The translations under genes were made by a program, and so were the position numbers. DNA of 64,000 nt. Origin: Antitrichia curtipendula (Eukaryota > Streptophyta > Bryopsida > Hypnales > Leucodontaceae). The stretch is taken from positions 7,765,001 through 7,829,000 of the forward strand of contig OX579636.1 in assembly GCA_951230915.1 (NCBI GenBank), read 5' to 3'. Below are positions 50,139 to 60,518 of this stretch, in pieces. Numbering within the stretch: position 1 is the stretch's first letter; the number at the start of each line of letters is the position of its first letter. The notes under the pieces were generated by a model. That model had not been told where the DNA came from, searched no databases, and was given only the letters and a program-made list of their open reading frames with translations.

Positions 50139-50368
50139 CCCCTTCCGACTTCCTCCCAAGTATCATCGAAAGCATTCATTGCACTCCTCCTTCCGCAGTC
50201 CAGATCTTCTCATCTGCATCTCTCACCTTGCAGGAGTCCTTCGAGAGTTGTGCCTTCTCAACAGTGAATGTCTGTGCTAAGTCTGCAGTCCCAAACTTGC
50301 TTAACTTGCAATAGTCGAGAGCTTTGACAACAGTGAAACTGAGGATCTTTGCTTGAATTTTGGGAGCC

Positions 50369-50983
50369 ATGGCCATGCTGCATTACGAGCCAACGTACGG
50401 GATCAACCGCGCCGTCCACACATCACCATACTTCGCCAACACTCTCCAGGCGCCCCTGAGCTACGGCCATGGCCGTCGCGTCCCAGTCGTGGAGCTCATC
50501 GTGCCCATGTGCTGCACTAAGTGCCAAGAGAAGATCCGGGAGAACATGCTGGAGCTGCGAGGAGTGCAGAGCGTGATTGCTGATCTGCAGGCGCAGCGAG
50601 TGGTGGTGACGGGGTTTGTGGATCCCATCAAGGTGTTGAAGAAGGCGAAGAGGGTGAAGCGCGACTCCATGTTGTACACTGGTACCACTTCCGGCTATGG
50701 CGGAGCAGAGTATCTGCCTTCGGTGTCCAAGTACAGGCGCAGTGAGTACCGCCCTTCCTTGTATCGAACCCCGTCGTATGAGCTTCGGAGACCGTCAGTC
50801 TACCGAGCTTCGTCTCTTGAGTATCAGCCTTCGGTTTACCGGACCTCGTACAACCAGTACACGCCCAGCTACGGGCAGAGTTATGTTCATCGACCTTCGG
50901 TGGGTAGCAACTACATTGACGGGTACAGCCCTGTTGTTACCAATCCACACTACTTCAAGCACGTCGAGTCGGAGTATTACTGA
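50369..50983 (+). CDS. HMA-domain metal-binding protein with Tyr-rich repeat tail, intronless
   Basis: A 204-aa ORF starting at the ATG in GCCATGGCC; the frame is open a little further upstream but only from a TTG. Residues 39-97 are an HMA domain: VPVVELIVP, MxCxxC (Met47, Cys49, Cys52, extra Cys48), helix to LRGVQSV, strand QRVVVTGFVDP and a Lys/Arg-rich end. Soft-metal binding is the family role. The tail (98-204) has degenerate repeats built on (R/Q)PS(L/V)YR followed by a Ser/Tyr segment (YRPSLYR, RRPSVYR, YQPSVYR), then PVVTNPHY and a final EYY. It has no CaaX box. The neighbour at 47.6 kb shares the domain, intronless structure and VxTNPxY motif, so the pair looks like an inverted local duplication with a longer tail here. 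The tail could be a phosphorylation, wall- or membrane-contact region; nothing in the sequence decides this. Confidence 0.9.
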   Translation: MAMLHYEPTYGINRAVHTSPYFANTLQAPLSYGHGRRVPVVELIVPMCCTKCQEKIRENMLELRGVQSVIADLQAQRVVVTGFVDPIKVLKKAKRVKRDSMLYTGTTSGYGGAEYLPSVSKYRRSEYRPSLYRTPSYELRRPSVYRASSLEYQPSVYRTSYNQYTPSYGQSYVHRPSVGSNYIDGYSPVVTNPHYFKHVESEYY

Positions 50984-52440
50984 CGACTCGCCTAAATTTG
51001 GAACAATTGTGTTAGAGTTCCAGCTTGTGTATAGCATTGTGAATTATAGCAATGGTGTTGGAAATCTGTTCCAGAGGTTCATTCTCTTGGAACAGTCGTC
51101 ACGACACACCATGCCGTCGCTAGATGACTGGAAGTTACCACAGCTTTCTCCAGAACTAGCGTTCTGTGCATGTACATATGTATCTTTCGAGACTTATGTG
51201 AAAATTTTGTTCATATGTAAACACTTCGTGTACTGCGTCTCCGTTTTACGTCTGAACTGTGCAATAGGAAGATTGGGAGTTATCTCCCTTGTCCATGTTG
51301 GGAGTTATTGCACTGCGTATTTTGGCAAAATTCTTCAGATGAATGGTGTATGACATGATGTAGTTCTTGTAAACGACCCAATATCCCAATATTCCTATAG
51401 ATCGGATGGCACGTTTCACCGGCAACTCATATTATATCGTGTGTAAAAAATGTATAGACAATGTTGCGGGTCCCACACCAATTCTGGGACTCGGTACCCA
51501 CTATTCAATACGATCTACGGGCATTTCGAAGAGCCAAAATTGGTGGCATCCAAGTGCAGAGAGCTCTAAAAGCACTCTTGATACCAGTCTGCCGTTTGGA
51601 AAAATGTATAAAACCTTTTCCAAACTGTAAAATTTCTTGGAATTTTACTTTTTTAGTGAATTGAACAATTTCAGCATAAAATCTAACAAGGACCATGTTT
51701 TTGACATCTTCGAATGATGAACGTTTGGTCCATGCAGAATCGGTTGTGATCGTATCTTCAAAGACCGGGACTTCTTCAACATCAATGAGAAGTCGGAACT
51801 CGGTGAAAATTTGTGGTGGCAACTGGGTTTCACTGAATTCCGTCGGTAAATTGTTCACGAATTTTGCAATCGGCATGCTTATGACTCTTTTGAAGAGTGA
51901 AATTTGAGATATCTCCATGTCACTGATACTTCTGGCAAAAAAGTGGATGACATATGCTATCCTTTCTATGAGCCCGGTGTCTTAGCCATTGACTCAACAT
52001 TATCAAGCAAGTACGTCAAGACGTTTAACACAGGAAATGGCGAAGGTATGTACTGTACATACACCGGCCAGAAATCGCCACCTGAAATGTAGAAAGAGCA
52101 GTTTGCACTGTAACATGCAAGTTGTCACTACGGAAATAGAGTTAAAACACCTGTCCAGGATGAATTAAAACTCTTCTGCCATGGAAATTCGTTGCTAGAA
52201 AATGGATGACGTCCAAACAAGCTTTGCATAACTTTAGTATATTGTATTCGCTGGCATGTCGAATTGTCGACGATTCCCTTCTTCAGAGAAGAGCCAGTCA
52301 CACCTAGATATATGGACAAATGAATTACAACTTCACATTCATACGCATCTAGAATTGCCACTTATTACAATTTAGAGAAATTTATCTCGAATCTAGATGA
52401 AGAAATAATGCGTGATTTTAGTGATTAAATGAGGTGGTGT
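50984..52440. other. 3' flank of the plus-strand HMA gene
   Basis: The first 400 bp probably hold the 3' UTR. The rest has moderate GC and no copy elsewhere in the window. It carries the unassigned minus-strand ORF at 51505-51918. The frame at 50697-51353 (+) overlaps the HMA coding region in another frame and is a shadow. Confidence 0.4.
51505..51918 (-). CDS. Unrecognised 137-aa ORF, possibly a remnant or orphan
   Basis: Outside the four genes this is one of the longest open frames in the window; it starts at an ATG (51918) and stays open about 20 codons further upstream. The predicted protein has balanced composition (acidic stretch LLIDVEEVPVFEDTITTD, basic C-terminus ending ARRSY) without low complexity. 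I recognise no domain. It is about 0.5-0.9 kb downstream of the HMA gene on the opposite strand and has no clear promoter. It could be an exon of a lineage-specific gene, a decayed gene or chance. Confidence 0.25.
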   Translation of the reverse strand: MEISQISLFKRVISMPIAKFVNNLPTEFSETQLPPQIFTEFRLLIDVEEVPVFEDTITTDSAWTKRSSFEDVKNMVLVRFYAEIVQFTKKVKFQEILQFGKGFIHFSKRQTGIKSAFRALCTWMPPILALRNARRSY

Positions 52441-52441
52441 G

Positions 52442-53173
52442 GGGTGAATGCAAGAAAGACTAGTACTATTTTTTGTCACACTTGACGTGTCGGACTTGTT
52501 ATCGGCTATAACTTTTGAAGAATGAATCTAATTAACTTGAATTTTTTTTTGGAGATGGCTAACCTGATTTTGTTTAGATCCCTTATTTTTCAAAAAAATT
52601 TAAAAATCATTTTATATTTAAATTTAAATTTAGCTAATTTGTCACACTTTGCAGTTTAGGGTTTTTTAGTACTGGGGAGTATCCAAACTTAATGATCTAG
52701 ATCTGAAATTTCTATGGTCTATTCCCATAGAAGGAAGTCATGTTTCTACCAAAGAAAATTTAAAAATATTTTATTTTATGCCCTCCACATATGTGCAAAC
52801 AGGGCTCCCTTGCGCGTGCAGTTTTGAACATTCAAAATTGTTTCAAGATCATTTTTTTGGTGAAATGTCTTTCCTATAAAGTCCTCCCAAATGGAAAATT
52901 TTTAGTTTCCTTAAAATTTGTTTTTCCTATTTTTTACAAATTAAAATATGAAAGTACCTATTTTCATGAGATTTTGCACTTTTCCAGTTCTCCTACTTAG
53001 AGAATTTTTCTATGTTTTTCCTTCCTAGGGTAACTTCTTCTTAAAGGTGTATACATTGAACACATTTTTCAGATTTTTTTAAAATTGTTTTTCTAATTAT
53101 ACAATACTCCCAAAAAAACATGAGTACTGTGAAAAACGCTACGCAAAGTGGACGGTCTTTTTTGCATTCACCC
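52442..53173. mobile_element. R6b: 732-bp element, near-identical to R6a
   Basis: Ends GGGTGAATGCAAGAAAGAC and TTTTTTGCATTCACCC; flanking tetramers TGTG and TATG differ by one base. Same length and almost the same sequence as R6a 33 kb away. The frame at 52791-53000 is not a gene. Confidence 0.85.
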
Positions 53174-53685
53174 TATGTTGAAGTGAAAGCAAAGAACTTT
53201 GGTCCTTTGGCCCTCAAAATGGCGAGAAACTTTCCATTAAGGTATCCATTTGAGTAGAGTGCCAATTATTGATATCAGGATCTATTAACAAATTAAGGAC
53301 ACACATGAATTAAGGATACTCACGTAATGACCTTGTTCCAACTTAATGGCTTCCTCAATTGACAATTTACCATACCTGCCTTCCCCGTTCGTGCTCGTAT
53401 TTTAGGTGTGGATATTTAGGTGGAGCTGCCAATGGGTGCTCACACCTTATCTTATAGCAAACTCCATGCTGTTGTCTTGTGTTGGTGCTTACAAACAGGC
53501 TCTCGATCTGTCTCAGAAAATTTTGCAAACTGGAATGAAAGTGTTTCTTAATGTATAAATACAAAACTCCAAGATTACCGCAGTTATCATCCCAGTACGG
53601 GATAGATTTTTTTCTGCAATGAAGTTTCAGTTCGTCGGTATCCACAAAAAATTTAACGAATTACAGCACCCCGTGCAGCACCGAC
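53174..53685. other. Unassigned stretch with moderate GC
   Basis: The minus frame at 53367-53645 (92 aa) shows no domain I recognise. Confidence 0.25.
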
Positions 53686-54235
53686 TCAGTGGCATTTGTA
53701 GCTTCATCTTCCGACCGACGATTGGCAAGACCGCAAATATTACCCCGTTGGATCGATTCCAACATCGTCTGGAACAAGAGGAGTCCCCGCCTCTTTGCTT
53801 GTTTCAGTAGCTTTTTAATTGCTTTTGGTTTCTTTTCATGTTCCTTGCTCTTATCTCTTCAGTGTCCAGCCTCCCGGCTTGGCTGGGTTTTTTTAATGCA
53901 ATGGTTTCCCATTTGTTCAAAAATATACATATATATTACTCCGGAGTACAAAAATACAGCAATCAAAATGGGATTTGCAGCTTCATCTCTCGCCACTTGG
54001 CAGACCGTTTTTTTAAACTGAATTACAGCACTCTAGCAACGTAGGATTTGCAGCTTCGTCTCTCGGCAATTGGCAGACCGTTTTAAAAAACTTAATTACA
54101 GCACTCAAGTAGGATTTGCAGCTTCACCTCTCGCCAATTGGCAGACTGACAATTGGCAAAAAATCAGAGAGTTACTGCGCTCAAGTGGCGGGGTTTCGAT
54201 GCTTCACCTTTCGCCAATTGGCAGACCAGGAAAGG
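53686..54235. repeat. Tandem repeat of a TTTGCAGCTTC...TTGGCAGACC unit
   Basis: Five copies begin near 53.69, 53.97, 54.04, 54.11 and 54.19 kb. The core is GGATTTGCAGCTTCATCTCT, then CGCCAATTGGCAGACC, often followed by GAATTACAGCACTC. Adjacent central units are about 70 bp apart. Frames at 53619-54291 run through the array and are not genes. Confidence 0.65.
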
Positions 54236-55106
54236 TGATTAAAAACCACAGCATTCCGCCAAGTGGAACGGAAGTTATCGCTTCGCTATGATACCCGTCA
54301 ATTGTCACGGTAAATCACTCAGAGTTAGAGCATCTCCAGCAGTATGGGGAAACGTCATGGTCATGGAATTTGAATCAGCACCTAAGAGCATCCAAACTAG
54401 GCATTGAGCATTTTGCCTGTTATTGAATTGCAAAAGACATCGTTCTGTGCTGTAGTCCGACCCCTGGCACGGGATGTTTGAGGGTGGTGTGGCAAATTTT
54501 GGTGCAGTGTTTTTGTTAGGTACGATTTTTGGCCTGTTGGTTACAACCAAAAGACGTGGGCTATTTTTCATGAAGGAAATATTCATTTTTTTCTCTCAAA
54601 AGTAAGCCAAACAAATTATTGCTGTTTTTTTAAGAGCAATAGCTCATTTTCATCTAGGTATCGATATAGATATCACCAAGTATCACATAAGCATTGAAGA
54701 AATAGCTGACTACTTCTCCCAAATGCATGATAAAGAAATCACTGATCTGGTGCTCGAGAAACTGTGTCTTTTTTCCAGTGGCGACTGGCGAGCCTTTCAA
54801 CGTTCTTCGATTCTGCCACTTGGCCTCCCGGGACGCCATCCACGCTGGGAAGGCAGGAACTGGAATAAGTAGGATGTTGTAAATTGAAGCTTACGGCAAA
54901 CTGAATGTGGGGAGGAGCGGAAAGCCGCCATTAAGGGACACTAGTGAGGAACTGAATTCTCAATTACTTGGCCCCAAAAAAGCGGAATGTGTTCTGCTTT
55001 GATAATTTACATTCCCCGAGGTGGAAATTAGCTCCCTCTCTTGCCTCGAACTTCCGTCTGGCCTCCTCATCAGGCATAACATTGTTCACTGGGCCAATAT
55101 GGTACG
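54236..55106. other. Unassigned stretch containing a GAGCATCTCCAGCAG motif
   Basis: AGAGCATCTCCAGCAGTATG near 54.33 kb resembles a start seen in some plant miniature transposons, but no matching end was found. Minus frames at 54305-54586 and 54654-54839 are unrecognised. Confidence 0.25.
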
Positions 55107-55515
55107 TAGAACCACCCATTGTTGATCACTTAAGTAATTCCGCATATATTTTGGAGCAATAGAAGGCAATATGAATTTACTGTTCTGTAGGAAGATAGAA
55201 ATGATGGGCATTGCCAAGTTTTCATCATTTTTTTCCTTAAACTGAATTTACTATGAATTTTGGAAGTCAAAAGTTGGCCTCAACCCATACCCATGATATA
55301 ATGTCTTCCAATTTCGACCATTCCATAACTACTTTTCCACTCACTGCTTCCTGCTTTCTTGCTCACTAAATCAGGACATGTGTCATGACTTTATAGTGCC
55401 AACCTTGCAAAAGAGAAAAAATCACATTTCAAACTATAGTTGGAATCTGTACCAGCTTTGGTTAGGAATAGCGACACCCTACAAGTTGTTTATTGGTTGG
55501 TAATGGGTGGTTCTA
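55107..55515. mobile_element. R10b: 409-bp element, inverted relative to R10a
   Basis: TAGAACCACCCATT on the left, AATGGGTGGTTCTA on the right. The reverse complement matches R10a internally (AAGGTTGGCACTATAAAGTC, CCAAAATTCATAGTAAATTC). Confidence 0.7.
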
Positions 55516-55776
55516 CCATACATTCCCCCTTGCAGGAAGCGTAATTCCTCTTTAGATACCTTCAAAATATTAAGTTATAATGTAAACAATTTAATTGGTT
55601 GGATTGTGTCAATGTTGGCTGGGCCTTATTGGTTGCATAGCGGAGTCAATAGTAGAAAGTGCTCATTGTCAGTGTCTTGCCATGCTGGGGGAGTCCACGT
55701 TTCAGGGGAGCAAAAGGGACCCCATCATTTGTAAACAATGTTATGGGGCCTACATTTGGGATCTAGACTAAGTTAA

Positions 55777-56348
55777 CCCCTAAAGCCCCATTTGTCCCCT
55801 TGGGGGACAATTTGGGTCTGGTAGGTTCCTATTGTCTCAATTTGAAGTGAAATTTTTTGAGATTTTTTGAGGTTGTGTAGTTTTGTGAGAGCTTTTTGGA
55901 TATATAATTTTTGTTACAATTGGATGCCGTATAAAAAAGTTATGATACAATAAGCAAAAAATAGAGATTCTCGGGCAGCCCAAAAAAATTACAAAAAGTC
56001 AAAATAATTTTTTGAATTTTTTTCCTGAAATATTATGTTTTTATCTATAAGTGAAGCTTTGATTCATTCTATTTGGACTAGGGATGAGAAAGTTATGGAC
56101 AATCTTAGTTTTGGGGGCAATTTAAGCATCTTCTTAAGAAAACCCTTTTTGTCCAACTTTGAATGCTAATATCTTCCAATCCATACGGTCAATTTGATGA
56201 AATTTTTACTACGTGGTCTCAGACAAGTTAAGTGCAAGATTCTACGGTTAAATTCAAAAAAAAAAATTTGGTTACTTTTTAAGTGAATGCAGCAGAAGTG
56301 GTAGTTTTGAGTGTTTTTTGACCAAAAACACCCTCGGGGCTTTAGGGG
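55777..56348. mobile_element. Element B: 572 bp, TTAA target, CCCCTAAAGCCCC ends
   Basis: TTAA at 55773-55776 and 56349-56352. The ends CCCCTAAAGCCCC and GGGGCTTTAGGGG are perfect 13-bp inverted repeats. The body is close to element A (GACAATTTGGGTC, TTTGATTCATTCTATTTGGA, GGGATGAGAAAGTTATGGAC). Confidence 0.85.
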
Positions 56349-56474
56349 TTAACTTAGCCCGAGTCGGCTTGTGTTCTCTGTTCCTTTAACATAATGAAAG
56401 GTTATTGTTTTCAATCCAAAAAAAAGAAAAGTTTATGCACTGTCTTGCTAGTGCTTTAAGGTGGGTATCCCAAA

Positions 56475-56670
56475 ACCGCCACTTTTTGCTATACTATGCC
56501 TAATTACTATTATTAGACTGGTCAAATTTTCATATTTTTTTATTGGCAAGTGGAAGAAAGTTCCAACGCACCAATGAACATGGCATTTGGATATCGCATG
56601 CAAAAGTTAGGAAGGGTTGAAGTTTTTATAGTATAGGTTCTCAAATTGTTTCTTCCGTTTATAGATACAT
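56475..56670 (+). repeat. R9b: dispersed repeat, copy 2
   Basis: Matches 7555-7745 by eye (AAAGTTCCAACGCACC, GGCATTTGGATATCGCATGC, AGGAAGGGTTGAAGTTT). A fragment of the same phrase occurs near 11.27 kb. Confidence 0.45.
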
Positions 56671-58429
56671 ATTGATTTTGGAGTTGTATCTAGAGTGATG
56701 ACAACAATATTGGATTAGTGGTGCATTTGGAGGTGTCCACCTTACGTACTATCTTATTGGTGTTGTAGTGACTAAACAGAAAGATTTTAGATTATCTTAA
56801 AATACATTTTTAAAACTTTGTGGGATTTTGAGGTGTACTAAAATTTAAAGCTAGACTCTCAAAAATAGAAATTGTATAGTTTAGGAAAGCATCTATGGAG
56901 GCTAATTTTAGAAACTCTATGGAAGTCACTTAGTGCACATATTAGAAACCACATGAGATTTAAGATACCTAGGGCACTATATATTTATTGTACCTAAAAT
57001 TTAAAAAAATATTATATCTAATGTAGAATGTGTAGAATTACATTGTAGGGTATTATAACTAATATAGGATTATGTTTAATACCATGTATTAGATTTTACT
57101 TAGAAAAAATATAGGTGGACAATAATATGTGGGAAAAAATAATTTTGTATAGTAGGTATTTAATGTCTTTAAGGAAGATATGATGAAAAATGACACTTTA
57201 TTTGTTCCAAATTATCCATAAACCTTGGATGAAGGGCTATGGTTGCTTCGAGAGTTATCTATAAAGTCCTTTGAAGTCACTTAAAATTTGAAGTATCTAT
57301 CATGAATTTTGCTTTAATATACTTTTATTCCACTCATTGTATTCATTAGAATATATTGTAGATGATTAGTAGTAAGTTGTTTGACACAACTAGAGTGCAT
57401 TCTTTACAATCTATGAATGTATTTGTTTGGCTATAGTACATTTGTCCAAACATATTGTACTTTAGTTTTCAATAACTATAAAACAGTGGTTTGAAAGAGA
57501 AGGGACAAAAGAATAAAGACGAAAAGGATTAAAAAAAAAATAGTAATAGGAAAAAAATGCATACAACACCTATTAGTTCTAATTTATAAATTGAATATAG
57601 GGGCCAAAAAATTGGACTCAAAGTATATTATAAATTTTATAGGGTGCTATCATAAATAAAAATTTAGAATTCTTTTTAACAATAGGATATATTAAATTTT
57701 CTAAATATTAGGTAAATACTAAATAGCGCCCCCTAAAATATTCCCTAATCTCACATATATACTAAACCTCTAAGCTAGTGACTTCCCCTAGTTAGAATTT
57801 AGAAACATATTACAATTAGTCCAAATGTGTAAATATTGAGACTTCTAACCCAAAAAATTCTTTATTAGAATAAAGTCAAGTGTAAACATGTGTCTCAATC
57901 TATTTTTGTATGATGGTAATGTTGGCTTTCATGATGCCAAAAGTACTATTCAGCTCTTGGTCACTTGTGTAAAGACTCTTTTTTAGCATGACTGTAGAAA
58001 ATTGTTAAATTTGACATTTAATTTGACACTATTTTTGACACTAGAGTGTTGAATGATGAAATGTCATGAAACTCACAACATTTCAAGACAATTTTTGATA
58101 TGAAAGTGTCATAAACTACATCAAATTATTTTTGACATTTTAGAAAAAAATGACAAAAAAATTATCAAATTAAATATTCTTTACTTGAAAACTCAAAATA
58201 ATCCCACAAACTCGTAAGGAATACAAAACATAGTGGGTTTGATGTTACTTCCTCTTCCCTTTCAAGGGCAATTTAATGAATTTAAAAAAAAAGAATCCAA
58301 GCTTTGAGAAAAGGAAAATAGTGATGCAAATAAGTTATGCACAATTAGGTATTGAAAGCTTACAAATTACCTTTTGGAGCCATCCAAAGATTTGTAAATC
58401 ATATAGAATAAAATTGACTTTTATCGTCT
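56671..58429. other. AT-rich stretch, nothing recognised
   Basis: No supported ORF. Several TTTTTGACA/TGTCA phrases near 58.0-58.15 kb make a weak inverted repeat. Confidence 0.3.
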
Positions 58430-58523
58430 TGCATAATTATCACTCAATTCTTATCTTATCCCAATCAAGTATACCAAACTTCAATTTCAAAAAAGCAAAA
58501 TTTCATTTTTGGTGAATTTTTAA

Positions 58524-59451
58524 CTCCTGAAGGACCAAGGCCTTTTTTGTGCCAAAGAACACTCAAATCTACCATTTTTGTAGCAAAGACTAAAAAATTT
58601 GAAAAATGTTTTGTTTTTTCACACCTAACTATAGGATCTTACACCTAATTAGTATGAGAATGTATGGGAAAAATTTCCTAAATTTTCTCTGCACAGATTG
58701 CAAGATATTTGCGTTTAAAGTGAGAGAAACAAGTTTTTCAGCACATTGCCGGACTAGATTATTTGACTTTGAACCTTCTTAAATTAAAAAATTTGCACTA
58801 CAGAGTTTTGAGCTTTAAATCTTTATTGCAGAGAATTGAATTGAGAGTCTAGGAAAAAGAAAACATTACAAAAAAACTTAGTTTTTATTCTCTAAAAATT
58901 TATTAAGTAGAAGTGGGTATGAGATAGAAGGAAAATCTAAACTATTAGTATCTCTAAAATGGAATTAAAAATTTACTGATTCCAATGGTGAGATTGTTCT
59001 AGGAAGAAAATTAAATTAGGTAAACCTTTTTCTTTTTTTTTTAATTGTAAAAATTGCATTGAAAAATGAATACTACAAGTTATTTTTTCAAGAGGATGCT
59101 CTAATTGCCTAAAAAACAAGATTGTCCATAACTGTCTCATAACAAATCCAAATGGAATGAATCAAAGTTTTCCATAAAGAAGAAAATATAATCTATGAAA
59201 AAATTAAAATTAAAATTAAAATTATTATTATTATTATTTTTTGGTTGCCCCTTGTTTATTGTTTTGAGCTTATTTGGGTATAACTTTTGTTCCTAGGCAC
59301 TGATTGAAAAACTAATTTTATTCCCATGAAGCTAATCACTTTTTCTATTTTCAAAAAAAGTTTCAAAAAATCATGACAAAAATTTAGTCCATAGGTACCT
59401 TCATGAAATCTCATTTGTCCCCTAAAGGAACAATGGTCCTTTAGGGATTCC
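58524..59451 (+). mobile_element. R2c: R2-subfamily element, 928 bp
   Basis: TTAA at 58520-58523 and 59452-59455. Left CTCCTGAAGGACCAAGGCC, right GGTCCTTTAGGGATTCC (slightly decayed). The interior matches R2a and R2b. It is noncoding. Confidence 0.75.
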
Positions 59452-59670
59452 TTAAAGTGAATTTTTGTGGTTTTTAGATAATATTTTATTGAATATAATT
59501 GGTGATGAATTTTTTTAAATTTGATTGCCTAGATATGTAGGGAACATCCATACATGCATCTTTCATATTAAAAAACACTCCCTTAAGTAACAAAAATATG
59601 ATCAATGTAGAGTTCAATGAAAAGTATTGTATGACCAAACTTTAAAGAAATGGATATCCCTATATTTTAA

Positions 59671-60518
59671 CCCCTAAAATTCTATGACTATGTTTTTACC
59701 GAAAATGCTCAAGAACTGCCATTTTTAGTACAAGTACCAAAATTTTGAAAAACAATTTTATTTGACACATGTAACCATAGGATCTTGTAGTATGCTGACT
59801 TGAGAACATGTGGTAAAAATTTTAGAAATTTCCACCATGTGGATTGCAAGATATAAGCATTTTTGTGGTCCAAAATGGTGGCTCTTCTTTGGATTCTTTT
59901 TCCTAGACAAGTTGGCTACATGCTTTAAAAATTTCAGATCATTTGGAATTGTAAAACATATAGGAAAAAAATAGTAGAATGAACTAGAGAATGATTCAAA
60001 ATATAAAATTGTTAAGAATTTAGATATGGAATTGAAAACTGCCAATCCCAATGGTTGGAATGTTGTAATAAACAATCTACATCCTATGATTATGTTTTTT
60101 TCAAAAAATATTAAAAATTGAGTAAGATAAAGGACTTCAAAGTTTATTTTAGATTTTAGATTCTATAAATGCCCACAAACTAAAACTCTTCATAACTTTT
60201 GACTCATTGGTCAAACTGGAATGATGAAAAGCTTTCTATGTATATATAACTCTAGAAAACCAATTTTAAATTTTTTTTCTGAAAGAAGTGATTTTTTCTT
60301 ATCTGTCCGGACTGCCCGGCCGAGAAAAAAAGTAACATATTAGGCCATAAATTTTGACTCGTATTTCCAAATGTCATGAAATTTTGTGCATATGAAAGAT
60401 ATTCCTTGCGTACAACTTCTACTAAAATTTCAGCCAAAAATATGAAAATATCCAGTTACAAGTACCTGCCCAAATTTTCTATATTGTCAAAATATGCATG
60501 ATCATGGTCCTTTAGGGG
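59671..60518 (+). mobile_element. R1e: R1 element, 848 bp
   Basis: TTAA at 59667-59670 then CCCCTAAAATTCTATGACTA; right GGTCCTTTAGGGG then GTAA at 60519-60522 (one change from TTAA). The interior matches R1d. The minus frame at 59758-60075 (105 aa) is the reverse of the repeat and is not kept open in R1d. Confidence 0.8.

Larger units (their letters stand above)
48142..50368. promoter_or_regulatory. 2.2-kb divergent intergenic region between HMA paralogs
   Basis: The two intronless HMA genes point away from each other across this interval. Each flank keeps moderate GC (about 48.15-48.95 kb and 49.5-50.37 kb). A repeat fragment with a 35-bp perfect inverted repeat (49188-49375) sits near the middle, roughly 0.9-1.1 kb from either start codon. 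There is a run of 10 G near 48.64 kb. Small ORFs at 48997-49179, 49267-49458, 50047-50280 and 50123-50314 look like chance. Confidence 0.5.

Noticed and set aside
50360..50368. Earlier start of the plus-strand HMA ORF
   Set aside because: It begins with TTG. The ATG at 50369 in GCCATGGCC is the credible start.
50697..51353. 218-aa plus-strand ORF
   Set aside because: Its first half overlaps the HMA coding sequence in another frame and its second half is 3' flank; no family resemblance.
59758..60075. 105-aa minus-strand ORF
   Set aside because: Lies inside R1e and is not kept open in the sister copy R1d, so it is not a transposase remnant.
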